A stretch of 64,000 nucleotides of DNA from Hyphobacterium marinum (GTDB lineage Bacteria > Pseudomonadota > Alphaproteobacteria > Caulobacterales > Maricaulaceae): assembly GCF_036330325.1 (NCBI RefSeq), contig NZ_JAZDRO010000003.1, positions 62,001-126,000 of the forward strand, given 5' to 3'. Both the position numbers and the translations under genes were made by a program. Numbering within the stretch: the first letter of the stretch is position 1; the number at the start of each line of letters is the position of its first letter. Below are positions 59,129 to 64,000 of this stretch, piece by piece. Under the pieces are notes generated by a model. The model worked only from the letters and a program-made list of their open reading frames with translations. It ran no database searches and was not told the origin of the DNA.

Positions 59129-59235
59129 CTGAAATTATTTCAGTTTTCAGTACCGACAAGACTTGTCACTGAAACATAGCGCGTGTATCCACTGGTTCAG
59201 GCATCAATTCACCGCAATCAACCAACAACTTTCAG
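59129..59235. promoter_or_regulatory. Cluster of CTGAAA/TTTCAG boxes in the glyA-mucR intergenic region
   Basis: The perfect 15-bp palindrome CTGAAATTATTTCAG lies at 59129-59143. Additional TTTCAG at 59145-59150, CTGAAA at 59169-59174 (inside the promoter spacer) and TTTCAG at 59230-59235 (just before the mucR start) follow. The region is clearly AT-richer than the rest of the window. Ros/MucR proteins prefer AT-rich sites and often repress their own genes, so autoregulation is a natural reading. Confidence 0.5.
59163..59191 (+). promoter_or_regulatory. Sigma-70-type promoter of mucR
   Basis: TTGTCA (59163-59168) and TATCCA (59186-59191) are separated by exactly 17 bases. One CTGAAA box fills the first six bases of the spacer. 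Transcription would begin about 45 bp before the ATG at 59244. Confidence 0.5.
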
Positions 59236-59243
59236 GTGCAATA

Positions 59244-59681
59244 ATGAATGATGAAGCCCTCCCCGTGATCGACAATGAAGAATTGCTGCGGATGACGACC
59301 GATATTGTCGCGTCTTTCCTCACGCACAATTCTGTCCCGGCCGATTCAATCCCCGATCTCATCAAGTCGGTGCACTCGACCATGAGTGAAGTGAGCGGCG
59401 GCTCCGAGAAGCCCGAACCGCGTGCCAAGCCGGCTGTTCCGATCTCCAAGTCGGTCAATGACGATTACATTGTCTGCCTTGAAGACGGCAAGAAACTGAA
59501 AATGCTCAAGCGCTACCTGCGCTCGCAATACGACATGTCGCCGGACGATTACCGCCGCAAGTGGGGCCTGCCGGCCGATTACCCGATGGTGGCTCCGGCC
59601 TATTCGCGCCGCCGGTCGCAATTCGCCAAGGACATCGGTCTTGGCAAGGGCGGCAAGGCCGCCCGCAAGCGCAAGTCCTAA
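59244..59681 (+). CDS. mucR: Ros/MucR-family transcriptional regulator lacking most zinc ligands
   Basis: A 145-residue H-NS-like regulator that, in Caulobacter and rhizobia, controls cell-cycle, exopolysaccharide or virulence genes. The N-terminal oligomerisation part (about 1-45) has 'LLRMTTDIVASFLTHNSVP'. The C-terminal DNA-binding domain starts 'DYIVCLEDGKKLKMLKRYL' and ends 'YRRKWGLPADYPMVAPAYSRRRS'. In Ros the zinc is held by two Cys and two His; here only the first Cys is kept (C-x-x-D) and the histidine positions are Tyr and Gln, a variant known among zinc-free homologues. Its terminator lies inside the convergent gene. Confidence 0.93.
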   Translation: MNDEALPVIDNEELLRMTTDIVASFLTHNSVPADSIPDLIKSVHSTMSEVSGGSEKPEPRAKPAVPISKSVNDDYIVCLEDGKKLKMLKRYLRSQYDMSPDDYRRKWGLPADYPMVAPAYSRRRSQFAKDIGLGKGGKAARKRKS

Positions 59682-59692
59682 GCGGCCTGCTT

Positions 59693-59944
59693 TCAGACCT
59701 TGATACCGCGGCCGGGCCCAGTGCCCGGTCGTTTTTCATTGCCGGCAAGGCCCAGCTTGCGCGCCAGTTTGGCCAGCGCCACCCGCTCCATTTCGCCGCG
59801 CGGTGTCGTGCGGGCGGCCTGGATGACAACTTCCTCGCCCGTGGCCGCGTCAACAGCGGCAACGCGGACCGAGGTTCCGATTTCAATGAATTCGATCAGG
59901 ACTTCCCGCCCCGCCAGGGGTGAGGTGCGATCCGCCTCACTCAC
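59693..59944 (-). CDS. Small DUF6898-like protein
   Basis: An 83-residue protein reading 'GREVLIEFIEIGTSVRVAAVDAATGEEVVIQAARTTP' (about residues 12-48) and a helical 'LAKLARKLGL'. I associate this pattern with DUF6898, small proteins found next to hemA or ATPase genes in alphaproteobacteria; the function is unknown. Its start overlaps the hemA stop by 4 bp, so it is co-translated with hemA. The C-terminal codons coincide with the mucR terminator on the other strand. Confidence 0.68.
   Translation of the reverse strand: MSEADRTSPLAGREVLIEFIEIGTSVRVAAVDAATGEEVVIQAARTTPRGEMERVALAKLARKLGLAGNEKRPGTGPGRGIKV
59713..59737 (+). terminator. Intrinsic terminator of mucR, inside the convergent gene
   Basis: CCGGGC pairs with GCCCGG across a CCAGT loop (stem extendable by G-U and G-C), followed by TCGTTTTT. 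It lies 32 bp after the mucR stop and within the last codons of the minus-strand small gene. Confidence 0.75.
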
Positions 59945-61155
59945 GCGGCGCGGACCGCCTTGAACCGAGTCCAGACTTCTTCGAGCGCCTCGACCAACTC
60001 GTCCATCATGGTGTCGTCATGCAGTGGGGTCGGCGTAAAGCGCAGGCGCTCCGTGCCGCGCGGCACGGTCGGATAGTTGATCGGCTGGACGTAGAGGCCG
60101 TGATCATCAAGCAACGCGTCGGAAAGCCGCTTGCACATGACCGGATCACCGACCCTGATCGGAACGATATGGGTTTCCGATTCCATCAGCGGCAGGCCGG
60201 CCTCGCGGACGCGGGCTTTCAGCGTGGCGGCGCGTTCCTGGTGCTTCTCGCGCAGCTCGTGCGCGGATTTCAGGTACTCAACGCTGGCGCGCGCACCGGC
60301 CGCCAGTGACGGAGCCAGCGAGGTCGTGAAGATGAAGCCGGGGGCCCAGGACCGCACGGCGTCCACGATCACGGCATCCGCGGCGATATAGCCGCCCATG
60401 ACACCAAAAGCCTTGCCGAGCGTTCCTTCGATGATGTCGATCCGGTCGAGCAGGCCGTCGCGCTCGGCGATACCGCCGCCGCGCAGGCCATAAAGACCAA
60501 CCGCATGGACCTCGTCGAGATAGGTCAGCGCACCGTATTTCTCGGCGAGATCACAGACCGCCTCGATCGGACCGACATCGCCATCCATCGAATAGACGGA
60601 TTCGAACGCGATCAGTTTCGGCGCACCGGCGGGTGCCGCTTTCAGGAGCTCTTCGAGATGGGCGACATCATTGTGTCGCCAGACATGCTTCTCGCAGCGC
60701 GCGCCGCGCACACCCTCGATCATCGAGGCATGGTTGAGCGCATCGGAAAAGATGATCAGCCCAGGCAGGATCTTGCCGAGCGTGGCAAGCGTTGCCTCAT
60801 TGGCGATATAGCCCGACGTGAAGAGTAGCGCGGCTTCCTTGTCGTGCAGATCCGCCAGCGAGCGCTCCAGCTCGACATGGTAATGCGTGGTGCCGGAAAT
60901 ATTGCGGGTACCGCCGGCCCCGGCCCCGACATCATCAATGGCCTGTTTCATTGATTCGGTGACGCAAGCGCTTTGCCCCATGCCGAGATAGTCGTTGGAA
61001 CACCACACGGTGACATCACGGACATCACCATCAGGCGTCCGCCAACGCGCGCGCGGGAATTGGCCCTTGTAACGGCGAAGGTTGGCGAAGACGCGATAGC
61101 GGCCTTCCGCCCGGACCCGGGCGACGGCGCTGGTAAAGGCTTCGGTATAGTCCAT
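59941..61155 (-). CDS. hemA: 5-aminolevulinate synthase
   Basis: PLP enzyme condensing glycine and succinyl-CoA, the first heme step in alphaproteobacteria (Shemin pathway). The 404-residue length is standard. Markers are 'WCSNDYLGMGQ', 'GAGGTRNISGTTHYHVELE', 'TYLDEVHAVGLYG' and the PLP lysine in EGTLGKAFGVMGGY. 'YGLRGGGIAERDG' has Leu where most homologues have Pro. The start at 61155 (MDYTEAF) matches the family; an in-frame start at 61203 adds 16 uncertain residues. Confidence 0.96.
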   Translation of the reverse strand: MDYTEAFTSAVARVRAEGRYRVFANLRRYKGQFPRARWRTPDGDVRDVTVWCSNDYLGMGQSACVTESMKQAIDDVGAGAGGTRNISGTTHYHVELERSLADLHDKEAALLFTSGYIANEATLATLGKILPGLIIFSDALNHASMIEGVRGARCEKHVWRHNDVAHLEELLKAAPAGAPKLIAFESVYSMDGDVGPIEAVCDLAEKYGALTYLDEVHAVGLYGLRGGGIAERDGLLDRIDIIEGTLGKAFGVMGGYIAADAVIVDAVRSWAPGFIFTTSLAPSLAAGARASVEYLKSAHELREKHQERAATLKARVREAGLPLMESETHIVPIRVGDPVMCKRLSDALLDDHGLYVQPINYPTVPRGTERLRFTPTPLHDDTMMDELVEALEEVWTRFKAVRAA

Positions 61156-61274
61156 GTCCGTCTCCGCCTTGGCGGACCCTCTTCCATCCCGATGAATAGT
61201 CAAAGGTCTTATAGACCGCCTTCTGTCGGGAAAGCGAGACGGACGAACTGACGCAGGTGAAACGGGTCCGGCGT

Positions 61275-61766
61275 CTAGAGCCGGAAGCGGATATGATCGG
61301 TCCAGAAACGCTCAATCCGGGTCAGGGCGGTGTTGGTCGCCGCCATGTGCTCCTCGGTTAGGCCGCCGGATGGCTCCAGCGCTTCGGACTGGCGCGCGAA
61401 CAAGTGCTCTAGCCGGTCACGGACGGCGAGCCCCGCTTCGGTCAGGCTGATCTGTACGGTCCGCCGGTCATCCTCGGAACGCTCCTGGGCGATATAGCCC
61501 AGATCAACGAGCTTCTTCAGATTGTAGGAGACGTTCGAGCCGAGATAATGCCCGCGCGTTCGCAGCTCTCCAGCCGTCAGGACGGTGTCGCCGATATTGA
61601 AGATCAGCAGTGCCTGGACACTCGTCAGATCGGTAATTCCGGTCCGGTCGAGTTCGTCCTTGACCACGTCGAGCAATTGCCGGTGCAGGCGTTCCACGCG
61701 CTGCAGCATTTCAAGATAGTCCGGGCGCACCCCGGCCGAGGCGTCGATCGATTCTGCAAAAGCCAT
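61275..61766 (-). CDS. MarR-family transcriptional regulator (LdtR-like)
   Basis: A 163-residue winged-helix regulator. The DNA-binding part (about 50-110) reads 'ALLIFNIGDTVLTAGELRTRGHYLGSNVSYNLKKLVDLGYIAQ' followed by the wing 'RSEDDRRTVQISLTEAG'. The GHYLGSNVSYNLKKL helix is characteristic of an alphaproteobacterial subgroup that includes LdtR, a regulator of an L,D-transpeptidase and of stress tolerance in Liberibacter. It stands alone, 119 bp upstream of hemA on the same strand, with 83 bp behind it. Confidence 0.88.
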   Translation of the reverse strand: MAFAESIDASAGVRPDYLEMLQRVERLHRQLLDVVKDELDRTGITDLTSVQALLIFNIGDTVLTAGELRTRGHYLGSNVSYNLKKLVDLGYIAQERSEDDRRTVQISLTEAGLAVRDRLEHLFARQSEALEPSGGLTEEHMAATNTALTRIERFWTDHIRFRL

Positions 61767-61849
61767 GAGCTTGTCGCTCCCACTACACCCAAAATTACCG
61801 GTGTTTCCCGGTTTGGGAGGAAGGCTAGCGAAAAGCCTCTAAAATCCGA

Positions 61850-62743
61850 TTAATCGGTTTTCCAGCTGCCATCGAGCAACTTGTAGATGCCGGAAAAGTC
61901 CTTTGCTCGGCCACCCATATTGTCGAACATGGCGTAGAGGGCTTCGGCCTGCGCGCCCATCGGCGTGGTCGCCCCGGCGGTCTGGGCCGCGTCCATGGCG
62001 AGCTTCAAATCCTTCAGCATCATCGCGGTCGCAAATCCGGGCTGATAGTCGCGATTGGCCGGTGAAGCCGGCACCGGACCCGGAACCGGGCAATAGCTGG
62101 TCATCGACCAATTCTGGCCCGAAGCCTTTGACGAAATATCGAAGAATTTCTGGGGGTCGAGGCCCAGTTTTTCGGCCAGCGCGAAGGCCTCGCACGTGCC
62201 AATCATGTGAATGCCGAGGAGCATGTTGTTGCAGATCTTGGCCGCCTGCCCCGCCCCGGCATCACCGGCATGGATCACCGCCTTGCCCATCGATGACAGG
62301 AAGGCCTCAGCCTTGGCAAAAGCTGTCGCCGGGCCGCCGACCATGAAGGTCAGCGTGCCGCCCTCGGCCGCCGCGACACCGCCGGACACCGGCGCATCGA
62401 CAAAGTCGAATCCCTTGGCGGCCGCGGCTTCCCCAACCGCACGGGCGCTGTCCACATCGATCGTGGAGCAATCCATCATCAGGCAGCCCTTGGGCGCATG
62501 CGGGAAAACGTCGGTCTCATAGACGGCGCGGACATGCTTGCCCGCAGGCAGCATGGAGACGATGGCATCAACGCCGGAGACAGCATCCTTCGCCGAGCCC
62601 GCGCCCTTTGCACCGTGGTCCTCGGCGCGCTTGATGGCGTCCGCCGACAGGTCGAAAGCCCGCACGTCATGGCCCGCCTTGACCAGATTGGCGGCCATGC
62701 CCGAGCCCATATTCCCAAGTCCGATGAATGCAACCGTCGCCAT
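61850..62743 (-). CDS. mmsB: 3-hydroxyisobutyrate dehydrogenase
   Basis: NAD-dependent oxidation of 3-hydroxyisobutyrate to methylmalonate semialdehyde in valine catabolism. The 297-residue protein starts with the nucleotide motif FIGLGNMGSGMAANLVKAGH, has 'DAPVSGGVAAAEGGTLTFMVGG' (substrate loop), and the catalytic lysine in GAGQAAKICNNMLLG. It lies 3 bp after the preceding hydrolase gene, the next earlier step of the same pathway. Confidence 0.95.
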   Translation of the reverse strand: MATVAFIGLGNMGSGMAANLVKAGHDVRAFDLSADAIKRAEDHGAKGAGSAKDAVSGVDAIVSMLPAGKHVRAVYETDVFPHAPKGCLMMDCSTIDVDSARAVGEAAAAKGFDFVDAPVSGGVAAAEGGTLTFMVGGPATAFAKAEAFLSSMGKAVIHAGDAGAGQAAKICNNMLLGIHMIGTCEAFALAEKLGLDPQKFFDISSKASGQNWSMTSYCPVPGPVPASPANRDYQPGFATAMMLKDLKLAMDAAQTAGATTPMGAQAEALYAMFDNMGGRAKDFSGIYKLLDGSWKTD

Positions 62744-62746
62744 GGC

Positions 62747-63805
62747 CTAGTCTCCGATAAAGCTGAGTTCTTTGTCCGCCGGAAGCGGTTCGAAATACGC
62801 CGCGATGGCCGCGTCATCGACCGCATCGAGCGTCGCCGGCGACCAGTTCGGGGCATTGTCCTTGTCGATGATGACGGCGCGCACGCCCTCGTAGAAGTCG
62901 GTCCCCTCCAGACAGCGCACCGAGAGGCGCAGTTCCTGCGCCATCACATCCTTGAAGTCCTTGTCCGCACCAGACCGCAGCGCCGCACAGGTCAGTTTCA
63001 GCGCGGTCGGTGACTTGGTCGCAAGGATTTTCGCCTGCTTTTGCGACCACGGATCGCCCGCACCTTCAATGCGCGCGACCATCGCCGCGACATCATCCCC
63101 GGCAAAGGCCGCGTCGATGAGGCCATTGGTGAGCGCCAGATCACTGTCGCCCGGATCGCCGGAGAATTCCTCGAGGATGACTTCCAGATCGTCCTCGCCG
63201 GACAGATCGGCCTGTTCCAGCGCCGCGATCAGGCCTGGCAGATCGTCCGACGGCGTGTAGTGCGTGGCGATGCCTGTCGCGAGCGCGTCGGGGGCTTTCA
63301 GGCGCGCGCCGGTCAGCCCCATCCACATGCCGGTCTCGCCCGACAGGCGCGGCAGGAAATACGTCCCGCCAACATCGGGAAAGAAGCCGATCCCGGTTTC
63401 CGGCATGGCGAGCATCGTCCGGTCACCCGCCACGCGGTGCGAGCCATGCACCGAAATGCCGACGCCGCCGCCCATGGTGATGCCGTCGATCAGGGCGACA
63501 TAAGGCTTGGGGTAAAGCTTGATCAGCGTGTTGAGCTGATATTCGTCATGCCAGAAACGCCAGGCGTCTTCGCCGCCGGCCTTGCCGCTGTCGTGGAGCA
63601 TGCGGATATCACCGCCCGCACAGAAACCCTTCTCGCCCTCGCCATCAACCACGACGGCCTTGACCGTGTCGTCATCCTTCCAGGCCACCAGCGCCTCGGT
63701 CATGGCGTGAACCATACCCATCGACAGGGCATTCAGCGCTTTGGGACGGTTGAGCGTGATGCGGCCGACCTGGCCGACCTTGCGGGCAATGATTTCGTCG
63801 GTCAT
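62747..63805 (-). CDS. 3-hydroxyisobutyryl-CoA hydrolase (enoyl-CoA hydratase/isomerase family)
   Basis: A 352-residue crotonase-fold enzyme. The long C-terminal part and sequence blocks 'ITLNRPKALNALSMGMVHAM', 'GEKGFCAGGDIRMLHDSG', 'IDGITMGGGVGISVHGSHRVA', 'MPETGIGFFPDVGGTYFLPRL' fit 3-hydroxyisobutyryl-CoA hydrolase (HIBCH) rather than short hydratases of about 260 residues. It releases free 3-hydroxyisobutyrate, the substrate of the adjacent mmsB product. The start at 63805 (MTDEII) is preferred to 63829. It begins 1 bp after the PIN-domain gene's stop codon. Confidence 0.92.
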   Translation of the reverse strand: MTDEIIARKVGQVGRITLNRPKALNALSMGMVHAMTEALVAWKDDDTVKAVVVDGEGEKGFCAGGDIRMLHDSGKAGGEDAWRFWHDEYQLNTLIKLYPKPYVALIDGITMGGGVGISVHGSHRVAGDRTMLAMPETGIGFFPDVGGTYFLPRLSGETGMWMGLTGARLKAPDALATGIATHYTPSDDLPGLIAALEQADLSGEDDLEVILEEFSGDPGDSDLALTNGLIDAAFAGDDVAAMVARIEGAGDPWSQKQAKILATKSPTALKLTCAALRSGADKDFKDVMAQELRLSVRCLEGTDFYEGVRAVIIDKDNAPNWSPATLDAVDDAAIAAYFEPLPADKELSFIGD

Positions 63806-63806
63806 G

Positions 63807-64000
63807 TCAGCTCCGGACTCTGAGATCATGGCATGGGATGCCGTTCGCCAGCGCCACGGTCAACAGGTGACCGTCTCTGGATACCAGTTCCGCCTCGGCT
63901 TCCAACGCCAGCGCGAGATAGGCCGCATCGAAAAGGCTCAGCCTCACACCGTGCGCGAACCGCGTGAGTTCGAAGATGCGCTCCCCGGATACTGTTGGCT
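63807..64000 (-). CDS. PIN-domain protein, C-terminal fragment (5' part off the window)
   Basis: The last 64 codons of a minus-strand gene that enters from the right edge. The fragment contains 'VRLSLFDAAYLALALEAEAELVSRDGHLL', given here in parts: LSLFDAAYLALALEAEAELV and SRDGHLLTVAL. This is the C-terminal acidic-residue pattern (D-x-x-Y and a later D) of VapC-like PIN ribonucleases. Whether it is a toxin with an antitoxin partner cannot be seen. The stop is 1 bp from the hydrolase start, suggesting shared transcription. Confidence 0.7.
   Translation of the reverse strand, partial: PTVSGERIFELTRFAHGVRLSLFDAAYLALALEAEAELVSRDGHLLTVALANGIPCHDLRVRS

Noticed and set aside
1..64000. CRISPR arrays, insertion sequences, prophage or integrative-element boundaries
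   Set aside because: No regularly spaced repeats, transposase or integrase motifs or flanking direct repeats were seen; the tRNA genes have no integrase next to them and no duplicated 3' ends.

Overview
The window is a GC-rich, densely coded chromosomal segment from an alphaproteobacterium. It most resembles the Caulobacterales/Maricaulales/Hyphomonadaceae group. Support comes from a PopA-like degenerate GGDEF protein, a Ros/MucR regulator, 5-aminolevulinate synthase, the NDUFS4-type complex I subunit, a K+-insensitive H+-pyrophosphatase, a double cold-shock-domain protein, and the alphaproteobacterial gene orders plsX-fabH-ihfA-merR and glyA-nrdR-ribD-ribE-ribBA-ribH-nusB-thiL. No insertion sequence, prophage, CRISPR array or rRNA operon was seen, and no gap between genes exceeds about 300 bases. 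Most genes are housekeeping. The more unusual content is a photooxidative-stress block, several proteins that have lost catalytic residues, and regulatory palindromes.

Layout. 1-3361 (minus): an RND efflux permease running off the left edge, then a succinyl-CoA:3-ketoacid CoA-transferase operon with a small lipoprotein gene wedged between its subunits. 3520-7087: a sulfotransferase-like protein, a YihY/BrkB membrane protein and a PopA-like c-di-GMP effector. 7092-13675: mfd-sdhE (minus), recG (plus) and a DUF502 protein. 13810-17422: a DUF3089 protein without its nucleophile, then hldE and kdsA for the LPS inner core. 17479-23758: photolyase, FAD oxidoreductase, DUF1365 and cyclopropane synthase on the plus strand, facing a ChrR-like cupin and a DUF6134 protein on the minus strand. 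Both transcription units start from matching TGATCC-N18-TAA promoters of the RpoE/ChrR (ECF11) type, but no sigma factor gene is in the window. 23840-27928: sulfur amino-acid genes cysK, sseA and metC plus an orphan amino-acid binding protein. 27930-33103: three tRNAs, NDUFS4-like, DUF192, double cold-shock protein, recJ, glpX and a small lipoprotein.

33206-41587: PHA synthase with a histone-H1-like basic tail, an MBL-fold hydrolase divergent from an AraC regulator, rplM-rpsI, and a Tat-exported PhoX-like protein overlapping a phytase-like lipoprotein gene. 41584-45781: heme A synthase, two paired acyl-CoA dehydrogenases, a PqiA-like protein and a tRNA-Pro. 45875-49959: merR, ihfA, fabH, plsX, a CBP3-type bc1 chaperone and bamE. 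50041-59026: H+-pyrophosphatase, an exported protein, then a tightly overlapping riboflavin/thiamine/nusB operon headed by glyA and nrdR. 59163-61766: mucR with its own operator-like region, a small DUF6898-like gene, hemA and a MarR regulator. 61850-64000: two valine-catabolism genes and the end of a PIN-domain gene cut by the right edge.

Functional themes are envelope biogenesis (hldE, kdsA, bamE, plsX, fabH, cfa), respiration and heme (sdhE, NDUFS4, CBP3, ctaA, hemA), DNA repair (mfd, recG, recJ, phrB), cofactors (rib, thiL, glyA), stress from light and oxygen, and carbon storage or phosphate scavenging. Reading was by eye only. Family names rest on motif recognition rather than on database searches.
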